A stretch of DNA of 64,000 bases from Rotaria macrura (Eukaryota > Rotifera > Eurotatoria > Philodinida > Philodinidae), in assembly GCA_900239685.1 (NCBI GenBank), contig OENT01000019.1, forward strand, positions 240,757-304,756, in the 5' to 3' direction. The notes under the pieces are model-generated. The model saw nothing but the letters and a program-made list of their open reading frames with translations. It searched no databases and was not told the origin of the DNA. This document shows positions 39,921 through 53,174 of the stretch, piece by piece. How positions within the stretch are numbered: position 1 is the stretch's first letter; each line of letters opens with the position of its first letter. Both the position numbers and the translations under genes were made by a program.

Positions 39921-42900
39921 TCATTGAAATATGCATAGGATCAAATAGAAAAAAAGTAAACTAAACACAACCGAAACGTCGACAACTTTTTGAGAACCTT
40001 TATTGGTTCTCAAACGAAAAATATCCGTTAAATTCTCAATAGATCCAGCTGTTGCATAAGGATTCGGAGTAATATCTAAAATTTTACAAGCGATATGATA
40101 AACATCAACATTTTTCAGTGAATCTATTTCCGTATGTATGTTGAAATCTGGACCCTTTGCCATAAATATCGCTTGCATTGATGATAGCGTGTTATCAAAT
40201 CCATGATTACCTTTTGAATACGTGGTGGATACTGTTGCCTAATGTACGAAATAAAAATATTGTGAATATATTAATGATTAAAAATAGAGCGTAGATTTTT
40301 ACTTGTGAAAAAATGACCCCTTCGGCATCAGATACGGCAATTATATCACCGATGCGATGCTTCGCTTTAGCGTAATGATATTTTTCTGGAAATTCTTCAC
40401 GTTTGTAAACCGAAACACCAGGAATACGACTTAGACCATTGAATACTTGTTGAAACTAAATTTTTTTGTAAGAAATTTCACATGTCTTTGAAAGCTCTAC
40501 TTGACTTGAACGGTTTTTCTCAATAAAAGATTCTCTCCTATTGAATACATGTATATATTTAAAAGATTACAGTTATGAGCTCAGTAAATTTAAGGTCACA
40601 TTGGTCATGAATATACACAAAACATGTTCCAGATTTGATTCTTGAAAAAATTCTTCAATAATTGTTTTTTTTGTATTAATTTAGTTGACGATTAACACAT
40701 TAAATCATGTCTCTCGCAAAACCGTCTGGAAAATAGGATTTATATGTTTTGTCATGCGAGATCAAGAAGTACTTTTAGCCCTGATCCTGGAAAAAGTTTT
40801 CTCCTTGATCCCATTAGATTTTTGTTCTTTCATCATGTTCATCATGATTTTTATTGATCGATTTTGTGTAGTTTTCTTTTGAAATTCAGAAATTTTTTCG
40901 TACGTTCTCTACGCCGGCACTCCTTCTATATAATTGCATATGTGACAGTGATTTGTCTATTCATTAGTATTCGAATCCTGTAGAGTAGCCTACCATACCC
41001 ACCTCTGCAGAGTAGGGCAGGAGGCAGAACGTACGAAAAAGTCGCACTCTGTTGGATTCTAATTCGATGAAGTAAAGTATTTATAGTTTACACGAAAGAT
41101 AAAATAAAGTAAATTAAAGTTGAACGTCCACAATTTTATATTAATTTTGTGGTCTAACATCATGCATTGATAATTGTACAGCACTATTTTACATTTATGA
41201 TACCAAACAAAATTATCAGCAATCAATTTTTATGTTGTTTTTTATTGTATTTGACGCTTAGGGTTGATTGTGGACAAAATTTTAGCCTTCAACAATACTG
41301 TCAACATTTGAATGAATCTTATTTTTTTCCAAAATTAGGATGACACAAAATAACTACTATGTCACTATGCTTCGCTTTACCAGAAAAAGGAAAGTTAATT
41401 GTTGTTTTTTAATTGGTAAAGTAAAAGTAACGTGACACCCGTGACTACAGACTTCGTTTGTAATTTTATAGGCTTATTTATTATGATATGTTTTTATTTT
41501 TTTAATTTACTACAAAGTATCGATATGCAAGAGATACGCTGATTTATGATGTTTGAAGATAGTTTTTCTTGACAATGGATAGACCTAAAGATATCATGTA
41601 TTCGGACATCTAGAATTGATTTAGTTTCGGTTTCACACATCTCTTGTCCTGATGGAAACAATTTTTTTTTCTAGCTATCTCCTACATTTTAAGGTCTTCT
41701 AGTTAATTGATCACAAGTTTTATCTCGGAGATAGTTTCTTTTTTTTTTAAATTATATATTCCATATTTTACTTTTTCGATCCACATAAACTTACTTCTCC
41801 TGGTTTAGGAGTAAGACTGAATATTGCACCATCAAGAACATCGTCTTCGACTGCTGATTTATTTATATAGCCTTCATAAAATGGTTGAATTAATCGTACG
41901 ATATTAGTCATACCCTAATATGAAAGAAAAATTATCATTCGTATCATATGTATATTTTCTTTTTTTGTTCGTTACATGATCGGATAGAATAATAATGTTC
42001 AAATCATCATTAAATTCCGTTTGTACTTGTTCTAATAAATAACTAATGTCACTATCCAGACGAAAGAGCTGTATAAAATAAAAATTATACAAATCATATA
42101 AAACAACAATAAAAAATAGATTTACTGCATCACGAGTTTCTTGTGAGTCCGGACCATACATATGACCTTGCCTATCGGGCTCACTATTTATCATAAAATA
42201 AAATAATTTCTTTTGGAAAAGAAAACTTTTAAATTCACTTACAAATGATAAAGCATTACTAGCTGCACAGTACTTTCACGAAAATAAGCAATCGCATTAT
42301 TTATTTTTTCTCGCATAGTAATGACATCAGAATACACTGCAGTATATATTAATGGACGAATGCCATGAAATTCATTATGACAACCAGGCCAGAACAGTAC
42401 AGCTGACTTTTTACCCTAAATTGTTATCGCTCGATTCTCTATGAAAATCGTGCGAAGAAAAAATTATCCTACCTGTTTTGTTGCTGTAATCCATATTGGT
42501 TCTACTTTAGGATCGGACCATTGTCCCTCATCTCGAGTATCTATATAAAATGGCATGCAATGGATGAATAAATATGTACAAGTTCTTCATCATGTGCGAT
42601 CAAAATATCAATGCAAATATATCTTCAAATAGTTTTTATTTGAAATTTTCATAGCTATATTCCATATCTTTGGTGTATTCATTTTAAAACGTTCATGTAC
42701 ACAATGAAGTTTTGCGAATATTTCGATAGACTTATGGAAATTATTTAATATCTTTAAATGGACCACTTTTATAGTGACATATACGTACATGTATTTATTT
42801 ATTTACTGTATTTACACTGTTAACAGACAAATAGACATTTTACTCTACTTTAGCCTGCGACTAAACATATGGAACAGTTATAATATAGATGAAAAACATA

Positions 42901-43657
42901 TAATTTCATAGAGAAAAACTTTCACATGTATTTTTACCCGCTGAATATAGCAATGTTCGATAAACATTTGTTTAATTCATATAAAAAATTTCTCTTGCGA
43001 AGGAATACGTAAACAATAGTTTTGAGAAACATTTTTTTTTCAGAAGGAAATTCAAATTTATTGTATTACATTTGTAGATAGTTTGATTTTTCCCTTATAT
43101 TTATATGATACAAAATCTCACTAAGTATGGAATACAACTATGAAAACTCGACGTAGGAAATATAATCAATCAGAGATATATTTACATTTATCTATTCGTG
43201 TTTATATTTACCAAATGAAATTGACTTGTTAAGTTGTCTATCGAAAAATCGATTATGAATAATACCATGGTCTTTTTGATACAATCCTAAATTTTATTTT
43301 TTTGTTGAAATTCTACAAGTTTAATTTATTCTGCTATTTTTTTAATTCCTACCTGTCGCTATCGATATATGATTAGGAAATGTCATTGTTACATATGTTG
43401 GTTGCATTCCATCTTTTGTTTTCACACCATCTTTTTGTATACGATTAAATGTGGGTAATGAATATGTTTGTAAGTATTTATGACGTAGTCCTGATCAATA
43501 ATAAAATTATATTGAAAATCTTCTCGTATGCTTTGTTTCGATTCTTACCATCAAGTGAAATAATTAATAAACGAGGACTATTAGTTGATAAAGTTGTTTC
43601 AATTAAATGTATGATAAGAATAAGTATTACTGTTAATAGAAAATATTGTTTTGTCAT
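39921..43657 (-). CDS. ENPP: Ectonucleotide pyrophosphatase/phosphodiesterase (ENPP4/5-like), ten exons
   Basis: A secretory-pathway metalloenzyme that hydrolyses phosphodiester or pyrophosphate bonds of nucleotides or choline phosphodiesters outside the cell. Exons: 43657-43549, 43490-43353, 43286-43212, 42540-42473, 42415-42243, 42183-42126, 42068-41976, 41914-41795, 40455-40303 and 40238-39921, about 434 residues. A signal peptide occupies residues 1 to ~24 (YFLLTVILILIIHLIETTLS). Bimetal-site residues visible are D36 (ISLDG), nucleophile T73 (VTMTFPNH), D191 and H195 (FEPDRQGHMYG), D237 and H238 (ILSDHGMTN) and H341 (KGNHGFDN). The C terminus is hydrophobic (VVFSLLFFYLILCIF), a membrane or GPI anchor. 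The length and the absence of somatomedin-B and nuclease-like domains fit ENPP4/5/6/7 rather than ENPP1-3. Substrate cannot be told. Introns 3 (671 bp) and 8 (1.3 kb) are long; the others are mostly 40-70 bp. Intron 8 holds a 147-bp hairpin element. Confidence 0.95.
40894..41040. repeat. 147-bp hairpin element in ENPP intron 8
   Basis: A perfect 15-bp inverted repeat, TTTTTCGTACGTTCT at 40894-40908 and AGAACGTACGAAAAA at 41026-41040, bounds a segment richer in G+C than the intron. The arm itself contains the palindrome CGTACG. No coding capacity, and no target duplication that I can see. It looks like a short MITE or a transcribed hairpin. Confidence 0.6.
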
Positions 43658-46600
43658 AATGACAACTAAATAAAAGTGAAAAATGAAGAGGATTTTTTTC
43701 TTATAAAATCTAAGTAAGCCAAAAACAAATAAGAAATAAAAAACAATAGAGATTACTCATACTTAGGTAAGCGTTTGTTTTGGATTCTTGTTCTTTGTCT
43801 TTAGTCTTTAATCATTTTGTTTCTATGATATACATATAACCATTGCCTTTAAGAACACATAGACATATGATTTGATCGATCTTGTGATTATGGGATGAGA
43901 TAGATATGTTTCAGTATGTTTACCTAATTTGACATATAACACATGGAACACATTAAAAAACAAACAATGGAAAACAAAAGCACTAATTCGGTTGTTAAAT
44001 TTCTTTGGTAGGAATTCTATAGGAAAATAAGTTTACATGAATCAATTTTTGAAAACATTCTAATCGTAATTTTCATGTCTTCGCAAACATAAAATGTCAA
44101 ACTATGAAATTATACAATGAAATTTTCTTATCAGTAAAAACAAGTTCGAATTCAATAACATATTTACTTCTTTCTCTTTAATAACTTTTCAAACGACAAC
44201 GAGAGATTATGTATGTTACCTTTACAATCAGATGATAAATATCATGAAAGAGAAAAAGCATGAGATCAAGGAAAGTCCTGAGTCGTTATGAAATGATTAT
44301 TATGCGTCTAGTGCAAGTTCCTAAAAGCTATGCATTAACTAAAAAAACAGTTGTAATACAAGAGAATTATGATCGAGGTATTCGACATGGACCTAGATTT
44401 TTTTTAAGTATAATGTACAAGACTCATCGAAAAATATTAGCATCGATTAAGCTACTAATTCATGTTTGTAAACTAGCTAAGAGATAACCATAATAGAGCT
44501 AATGCATTGTCATACTTGTATAAATTCCATATAGCGGATGATTATGAATTACGTGATGTGCAAAGGTTTACCGAAAACATAATCATATATCTCTTATACT
44601 ATTCGAGTGATTTTATTCTCGTTTCTTGTTTGCAAAATGATACTATTATTCTGTGAGGTGTTCTATTCTGTATCATATCATATCTCTACCTATAAATATT
44701 AGAATAAAACTAATGAGTTTAGTGAACAGCCGAATATAAGTGACACTATAAAATATATTATAGGAAATTTTATATGTTTTTATGGAACAACTGCAATCAA
44801 GAATCAACAAACTTTTGGAAGATTATCAAACAGTATAGAAGATAAAATTGAAGAATTTCATCATGTCATTGAAAAGCAATGTGAATTGACGTTTTAGAGA
44901 ATGCCACAGCATTCTGTTCCATTTTACCACTATCTGTAAACTGGAATAATGGAACAATATCTAGTATAAAAAGATCATAAGCAGTGCAGTTTGTTCGCTA
45001 GCCTTTTAAAAAAGATTCACAGAAGAAATTTCATAAGTATAGAAATCTAATATTGCCGTTCCTAGACAATAGAGTGTAAAATATATTTTGTTTTTACGCA
45101 ATAAAATTAATTACTTTTATTTAGATGGATTAGTCAACAAACATAAAATTTAGTAGGTTGTTGTCATTTAATAAAACATAGAAAATTTCCTATAATATAT
45201 GTTACAGTTTTCCTCAAAAAATAACCTGGTGATTTTATTTAGACAATCAGACGTGACTTACATTCGACTGTTCAATAAAATAAATTAATTTCATTATAAT
45301 ATTTATAGGTATATTTCTGATATGATACAGAAAAGAACATTTCAAAGAATAACAGTATCGTTGTGCAAGCAAGAAACGGGAACAATGTTTTATTCGGTAA
45401 ACTTCGGCACACTCGATCACCGCATCAAAGTACGATAAAAAAAGAATGAAATTTGAACATAGTTGAATATTGAAATGGAATGTATCAAAACTTGAAAACA
45501 ATACGAATCAGAATGAACTATTCTCATTAAGGCATGCCTCAATCCATAATTTCAAGTCGAATGTAAAAGCTTAATATTCTTGAAGTCATTCACATCATTC
45601 TTAAAAATGTACTACTCTATAAGTAAGAAAAGAATTTGTTGTCTTCTTTCTACTAAATTCGTAGTTCAGTAGAGATCGAAAAGTATACAAAAAATATGCA
45701 CAACATAGCGTTTTGTAATTATCACAACGAAAGATGATTATAAAAACAAAAAAATACAACAGAAAAGCAGTATGTATACTTTGTTTTTCGAAATTAGATG
45801 TACATATGTGATTGTGCTCGTCATAATTTTTAATGAACTTCAAAACATTCGTAATACCGTTTGTCGACTTTAACAGCTCAAATGTATGAATAATCATGTA
45901 ATACAATTGCAGTCGATCGGACTATTGAACATATGCTCAAGTTCTTTTCTAAAGAAAGACGTAAGATAATATCGAATCGTTATTCGCTTTCATTTTGAAC
46001 ATTTCTATAATCGAAATAAGCTTTATTTCATTAGATTTATAAATTATCGAAAGATTTACATGTGTAATGTTCACAATTTTCTATCTACCAGACAATAAGT
46101 GTCACGTATATACTGACGAGTCATCTCAATACTATTTTTAATAAGCTTACTTCGAACTATCTTCGGTGTATTCTCTGTTTTAGTGTTTTTTAATCGACAT
46201 GTTTTACAGCATACAAATATAGACCGATATGCTGTGGGAAACATTTGCAGTGCACATCTTGCGAGATCACAAACGGCACAATAAACATAGTTGTGGTGAA
46301 AAAGTATATTGACATTTGTGTATATTGCCTTTGTTGTTTAATGGATGTCAGCGAATGTAAGTAAAACGATCATTGAATAAAATACATTGTTTGTGCATGA
46401 TGACAAAATTAGTTTAAGTATTTTGTAAGATAGAATGAGTTTCATAGTCGTTGAATTTCTGACTAAACTAGTATATCTCTATGAAAAAAAATTGTGATTT
46501 ATTGCAGATGAGTATTTTAGATTATATTGGTGGCTTCTTGCAATACTATAGACTACTATCATTTTCGAATACTATCTGAATCAATCATTACTTTTCACAA

Positions 46601-46942
46601 GATTCTATGCCTATCGGTTATATTAACGTAGAATTAACAGTTCTGCTTTTCAAACGAATATTAACTGTATAACTATTCGTTTTTCGTTTGTCAACAATGA
46701 AAAATCAACTATCGATTTAGTTGAACGATGGTAAATATAATCCATTCATCACTCTGAAGACACCCATAACCTCTGAAGTGTGGCCTCGGTGATTCGTATT
46801 TTGTTTTCTGATCAAACTTTATATAAGCATTAAAACATTGAAAAATTCCTAGTCAAATCACATGGAGAAATTCAGTCTTGATACATAAGATCACATGAAG
46901 AACAAAAATTAATTACCACATGTGGCGCGAATAAATATTCTC
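43658..46942. other. Intergenic region
   Basis: About 3.3 kb between the divergent ENPP and DNALI1 genes. Open frames of 74-101 codons occur, but none has a recognisable domain or splice partner. No repeats of note. Confidence 0.45.
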
Positions 46943-47914
46943 ATGAGTTGTAATCATCGTCGAAAATCATATCAATCAAACGATATCATTAATTCAAAAG
47001 ATTCTTTACTGAAATATGAATCACCACGTTTAATTGTCAGTCATGATATTTCAGATGCAGATTATAAGAAAATTTGTCGAGCTACTCTTTATGCTTCGTT
47101 TGAACCAACATCATTTTATGACAAGAGTTTGAACTTGTTTGATCCATATTTAGATCTATGTCGACCTGAGGATGTACTTGATTTTCTTTTTCCACCTGTT
47201 GAATATATTGATAAGTACAATCATAAATATGTATGTGACATTCTCGATTTTATTGTTGAAAACAAACAACAACAAAGGATAGAAATCTTAAATTTTTCAA
47301 TATAGATCCGGTGTGTATCACGTCATCCAGCAACGAAAACTGATGTTTATAACTTGGAGAAAAGCCTTGATCGTCGTTTACAGGTAGTACAAGCCCTGGA
47401 AGTTGGTTTATGTAAGCATCGTCGTCGAATCTATGATGAATTTTTCGATGAACTTGTTCGACAAATAGCAATTGAATGCAGTGAACGTGGTATTTTATTA
47501 TCACGTATTCGTGATACCTATCGTCAAATGATGAGTCTTTATTTAAAAACTTATCTAAGTGCAAATGCGTATGCCATGCGAACGTTTCTTCTTAGTGAAC
47601 AAATTAAAGTTAAATTAAACAATCAAATTGATCAACTGCAGTATGACATCGAACAATTAAAAAGACAACTGTTGAATGCTGAAGACCATTTTGAGAATGT
47701 ATTAAAGCTAAACTCAAGGTTTAAACCTACCGATGAATATAGATCTCATACAGTTAATAGTGTCATTCCTTTTGAATTACAACAATTACGAACGACAAAT
47801 AAACTGCTAAAGCAAGAATTAGAAAATGTGTTATTAACAAAATTGAATGCACATTCATCTGACAAAATAAATAAGAAAAATGAAGATGAAGTAATATATG
47901 TAAAACATGAATAA
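46943..47914 (+). CDS. DNALI1: Axonemal dynein light intermediate polypeptide 1 (p28, inner-arm light chain)
   Basis: Two exons, 46943-47230 and 47306-47914, join in phase 0 through a 75-bp intron (donor GTATGT, acceptor AATATAG), giving about 298 residues. DNALI1/p28 is a light chain of single-headed inner dynein arms and is needed for ciliary beating. Family landmarks in order: DSLLKYESPRLIVSH near the N terminus; DVLDFLFPPVEYIDKYNHKY, matching the ILPPREW region; SRHPATKTDVYNLEKSLD; then RIYDEFFDELVRQIAIECSE followed by RGILLSRIRDTYRQMM. A long coiled coil follows (~res 190-280). The start is the first ATG in the frame; an upstream GTG is in frame but is not used in eukaryotic nuclear genes. 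The protein is somewhat longer than human DNALI1 (258 residues) because of an insert after residue 30 and a charged C-terminal tail. AATAAA overlaps the stop codon. Confidence 0.93.
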
Positions 47915-50690
47915 AAATGTAGATCAGTTTTGATATTATGATTTTTATATTGCAATAACTATAGACATGCATCAATATCGATTATTGACATTGAAAAGTT
48001 AACACAAATGTTTTACTATTGATGTCGGTATTAGTAACAGCATCATTCATATGATATATTTGAGGTTTCAAGATCATGGTATCTATTTTTAAACGGATTT
48101 CCAGATTAAAGATTTGCAGTTAGCTGTGTAGTTCAATTTTATGTATGATAGTTCTCTATAATTTGGTGTCTGAAGTTTTCAATTTTCCGATATTTAGTGT
48201 CTTTCACAATGGGGTTTATCGTTAGTCGCTTGGAATCAGTGTTTCCAATGGAAATCTAAAACAAAATATACATATAGATTGTACTTACACGAGCAAAGCA
48301 GACGTGCACGGTTTGTTTTTGGAATCAAAGTGCAGTGAAACTAATTTTTTTCGATCTAGAAAACAGAAAATAATGTTCGTGTGCATTGATGAAAATAAAT
48401 TAAGATCTGGAAAGCAAGTAAACCGCGACGTTGAACTTGTAGGTCACCTACCTAAAAAATTTGACTGAAACTTTCTCTGAGTTTTGGAACAAACCTTGCG
48501 CTTCCTTCGACCCCTTTGCGCTCCCCTGCAAATAAATGATAAATAAACATACGTTTTCATAATATCGCGCATTATTTCACAAAAAATGAGAAGAAAAATA
48601 ACAACAGCAATCGAGAGATCACAATCTAGTATCTTATACAGTTTTCGATGGTCTAGAATCAAAGCTTAAATGTTTTTTTGCAAAGTATACTGTGTACGCT
48701 TTGCTTTTAAGAGCAAAGTGTAAATCAAAGTAGTAGATGTCCTGTACATTTTTCTTTTGCTTGGTACGCCTGCTAGGGAAAAAACTGCTTGGGACCAAGC
48801 ATAGTACTTTGGTATTATGTGGAGTGATGGTGATATTTCATGCTAGTATCTCGATTCGCGACAGGGTTGGATGAATTGTATCGGTCCTCTGAGTAGTGTC
48901 AATGGAGTGATCGATCAATAGATTTACATAACATGATTTGAGCGCATTTATTGTCAATAAACGTCATTGATAAACACCAAAACGTTTTTCAGGCTTTCAT
49001 TTATTGATATATTCATAGACTTCAGCGAATTTTCGATGGTTCTATTCCCAGGTGAATGGATCCAATACCAAAATTCGATCGGCTCCAACTGTCGCAATGA
49101 CCCTCATGGGTTCCGTGAAATACTAATTGAAAAGAATGGTAAAACTTTGTGCCTAAGTAACTTAAATTGTTTTTGATCTTAAACTTGTAATGGAGAAAAC
49201 AACACCGTTTTGATCGCCCTGGGTCTGGTAGCGGAATCAAAGAGCATAAGAATTCTGACAGCTGTTGTCAGAAACCAGTCTCCATTTCATGAATATGATA
49301 GAATCTGCGTGAGCGTGAATGACCAGTATAATCAGAGTATACAACTTCTTAGAAACTCTCGATGAACTCGTAACATTAAAACCACAAATTTTCAAGAAAA
49401 CTCCAACTTAAATGCTAATTTGGGTTGAATAATATGCAATATAAGTGTATAAGTTTTACATGATACATCTAAAGATCTTTGTCGAATCCTATTCGAAACA
49501 GATTGCAACCCGATTGTAGATTCTGACATTAGGATACACTGTTGATTCCTGAACCGGGACTCTCATCAGACTCAATGAATCGGGTCGATCAGAAACTGCT
49601 TTCATAGGTAGAGGTTATAATCATGAATGGTTTCTACGTAAGCAAAAAACAATGAGATATGTAAAAGAAAAAATTCAAGAAAGTTGAAAACTACTTCTAA
49701 TTTTTGTTGATTGGTTCTCATACAAAACTGTAAATGAATGAATCGATAAATATAATGATAATCGATATAGGTATGAACCAATAAGTTGAAAAAAATCAAA
49801 GAAAACAAATTTTGAAGCTTAGAATGATTTTTAGTCGTTGTGACTCTTATCTGGTAGCTCTTTCTTCATGTGTTCAATTTGATCAAGTAATTAGACCTAC
49901 TACTCCGTTGGCATTAAATAATAGAATGAATGAGACTGCTAAACATATATTCTTTGAATAATCAAATATTTCCTATTCGCAAAAAATAATATAGCATGAT
50001 GATCGAAAAAGATAAGACAACATAAAAGAAGTCATCTTATTCTTGTTTCTTTTAAATAACACAAGAATAGATCAGATACTCAACTGAAACAAAGATAACA
50101 TTTCGTAAAAACTAAATGTTTTAATAAATGAAAGAAAATTTTAACAGGAATCTACAAACAACATTGAAGCATGGTTCTAACAATCAAATAGAAAATTCAT
50201 TTAGTTTCATAAAAGAAAAAATAAATTTTACCGTATTCAAGATCGTTTTTGTTATCGCAGAATATTTTGAAAGATGTCTTCTAGAAAATGTCTCCAAATT
50301 GATTTTTTCTTCAGTATTTTACATTAAAAATTCCTGAGTACAATAAAGTATCGTTTACTAAAATGAAAGTTAATCCATTGGTTAAAATATTCCGCAGGTA
50401 TTTTCTCAATTGATTCTTCAACATGTTGTCAATTCGAATTGAGTGATCAATTGACTGATTTTATCAATATGCATAAAAAGCAAAGAATGTTTTAAATGTT
50501 GAACACTCGTAGGCATTTTCAGCTGTAGCATATTGTTTTTCTTTTCATTTTACAGATGGTCTTCTTTTAAAAAAAAATGTTCACTATCTTTTTATTTAAA
50601 CGAATATTCAAAGTGAGTTTCGTTTTGTTTTATAAAAAGAGCCGATTTATTTCTTTCGATAGAAAAAGAAACAATGATAATTGATTTAGT
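47915..50690. other. Intergenic region
   Basis: No supported gene. A G+C-richer patch at about 49000-49260 contains a minus-strand open frame but no domain I can confirm. Confidence 0.4.
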
Positions 50691-50697
50691 AGACAAA

Positions 50698-51310
50698 TGT
50701 CGACAACAAAATATCGACAAAAAAAAATGTCGACAGATAAAATGTCGACAGGTAAAATGCCGACGTGTAAAAAAATGTCGAAAATTCTATCATGATATAG
50801 GAAACTCGCGTAGCATATGCTGTCATCTATTTTTTTTCTGTTTGTGCATTTTCTTTATGCGAGTTGGTCTGGACATAACTAAATACGAATTTAAACAACA
50901 GTTAATTCATGGCAATTCTGGCAAGTTAAAAAAGGCGTCAAAGAAAACATGCACCATGCAGGATAAACTTAAAGAACTTCGAAGGAGATATGAGGAACAA
51001 ACGATTAAACTGAATGAATATCACAACGNTGGTACATGCCTTATGCCTTGAATCTATGACTCTAGCTCTTCGTTGTCACTCATACGCATTTTTATTTTAT
51101 TTTTCATCGATATGTATTCGAATTTTACCTAATAAACCAAAAATTTAATTTATTCATGCTCCATTTTTATTTTTTCATCATCAGCTTCTTTTCTTTGTAT
51201 TTCATGATGTCAACGTTTTACATTGTCGATATCAAGTGTGTCGACATTATTTTTCTGTCGACATTTTACTTTCTACATTTTTTTGTCGACTTTTTACCGT
51301 CGACGTTTGG
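50698..51310. mobile_element. Inverted arrays of TGTCGACA units flanking ~450 bp (possible foldback element)
   Basis: Left array (about 50698-50782) has seven TCGAC- or TCGA-type units, each in the context AAAATGTCGACA. Right array (about 51225-51310) has similar units in the opposite context, TGTCGACATTTT. The 14-bp TAAAATGTCGACAG at 50738-50751 is repeated exactly as its reverse complement at 51255-51268. This is the structure of a foldback element with repetitive inverted arms. The interior has an open frame with a Lys-rich helical stretch (KLKELRRRYEEQTIKLNEY) and no recognisable domain. An ambiguous base N stands at 51029. Confidence 0.55.
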
Positions 51311-51818
51311 CTACTTTCCCTGATAATTTATCTGTTTGTTGATATCAAGAACGTTGCTTGGTCCACTGAAATAATCCATAAAAAAATATGTCTCAACATT
51401 TTGATAGAATTATTCAAAAGCTTAATCATCCTCAATAATATAATCACGGAAAACAAATGCTATTTGAAACCTGCAGTAGTCAATTGTCGTGTTTTTTTCC
51501 ATTCTAAAAGCTTCTGTTTTTAATAAAAAGAACTATTTTTGTGAGGATAATATAACAAAAAACTTTGCAAGTGGAAATATTCATGTGCAACAAATGAAAC
51601 TAGTTTTTGATTGATACCTTCTCGATTAATATTTTGAAATATAATGCAAGCGATCAATTGTTTAGTTCAGAATTCTATTCAAATCTTTAATGTTTATTGG
51701 AACATTTTTTCTATAGAGTATTCTAGAAATTTAAAGAGGATCATCAGTATCATAAAATCAATTTTAATTATTTATTTTTATTGAAATAAGTTACCGAAGC
51801 GATGACTCGCCAAACACA

Positions 51819-51918
51819 TTTAGATCCAAATGATCATGCAAAAAGGATACTTTTGATCACCAGACTATTTTAGATACAAATGATCACTCAAAGAAGTTAC
51901 TTTTGTTCACCAAATTTT
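51819..51918. repeat. Two tandem 50-bp direct repeats
   Basis: Unit 1 (51819-51868) and unit 2 (51869-51918) both read TTTAGATnCAAATGATCA, then TCAAA/GCAAA, then a purine-rich stretch, then TACTTTTGxTCACCA. They differ at scattered positions. A partial earlier unit may lie just upstream. Confidence 0.7.
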
Positions 51919-52031
51919 TCGAAATTCATCTAACATACGTATGTATTTCTTCAACAAGTGTAAGATAAAAAAATAATATGAATTGAAATAATAAACAGAT
52001 AAGGCATACTTCAACACGTTTCTGAAAGTAT

Positions 52032-52087
52032 CTAGTTATCGTAAGCGGTGTTGACTTTCTTGGGACGTCCTTTGCGTCTTCGTTTAC
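52032..52087 (-). CDS. Possible terminal exon with an AT-hook-like motif
   Basis: After a plausible acceptor (AATTAG at 52093-52088) the frame reads KRRRKGRPKKVNTAYDN and then TAG. RKGRPKK resembles an AT-hook core (GRP flanked by basic residues), which binds the minor groove of A+T-rich DNA. The stretch is richer in G+C than its neighbours. No preceding exon could be identified in the 3 kb upstream on this strand, so it may be a real terminal exon of a gene not recognised here, a remnant, or chance. Confidence 0.25.
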
Positions 52088-53174
52088 CTAATTATTCAAC
52101 ACGTGTCTTATTGTTAACTTGGTGAAAATTGAATAAAATTCCCAAGCTAGAACCGAATGTTTACACGAATACACAATGAATCCCACAGGGCAAGTACATG
52201 ATTTTAATGGTACCAACTACAAGCACGATTGTTGTTACTAAAATTCTTTAGGGAACGACTTTTCCGCATACTATATCCTACGACAGTTTCGATACCCTGA
52301 TACTTGCCTATCCTGCAGAACTCCAGTTGCCATACCAAAAAAATCATTACATATAAGTCAACGGGCGAGAAACATAATTATCTAACCAAGTTGAAGATGA
52401 TATTTGAGCTTTAGACGATAGAACAGCACAACATCATATAAAGAATATTCTCAGATTCATTTATTAATGAGTTTAACTACAAATTCAATCTTTCTAATGA
52501 AAGTTTAAAAATCAAAATATTTATTTTCTTTACTAAATTATATTTCTGTACAGAAAATAAATTCAAATTTGGCCATTCAGATTATCTACATAAATATGGA
52601 TGATTTTCGTTGCGTATTCAAATGTACGACTAGTATGGATTCTTATCGAAGAAAGTTCAATGTAAAAATTGGTTCTGTAAAGATATGAGGCATCATAGTT
52701 AGTCTTGTCTTGTTGCCTTGCGTTTAGTTTGATAACAATAGAAATCGTCGACTTTTATCCAGTGATTTTTAATGTTGCTGTGTCGAAACATTATTGGCCA
52801 AATAAGAATCCTTGTCATCTTCGGAGTATGCAAAGTGTGCCACTTATTAAATAGAGAAAAGAGGCTCTCGTACCCTTTCAATAAACATCCGATTTAATTA
52901 TGAATTTTACCATTTCTTCGATTATTTATCGTTGGATCGAGTATAAGAAGTTGAAATTCAAACAGAGTCTTGAGCCTTTAAAATGATAAAAACTATGGAA
53001 TTCAGTAATTAAGGTTGTACTCGAAAACTTTATCTGGATTAGTTCGAATTCTCGCCGAGGAATCAATCTTGTTCAGCATTTACCTACTTGGAATCTTAGA
53101 CTGGAATATTGTTCGTGGATTTTTTTTCTATATAACTTACAAAACGCTTCAAATTGATTGCAAAATTCACATAA

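Noticed and set aside
44260-45906. Three open frames of 75-101 codons
   Set aside because: No recognisable domain, no plausible neighbouring exons, composition as expected by chance in A+T-rich DNA.
49000-49260. G+C-richer patch with frames such as VIATVGADRILVLDP resembling a WD40 blade
   Set aside because: Too short, frame broken within a few dozen codons, no flanking exons. Could be a fragment but not supportable.
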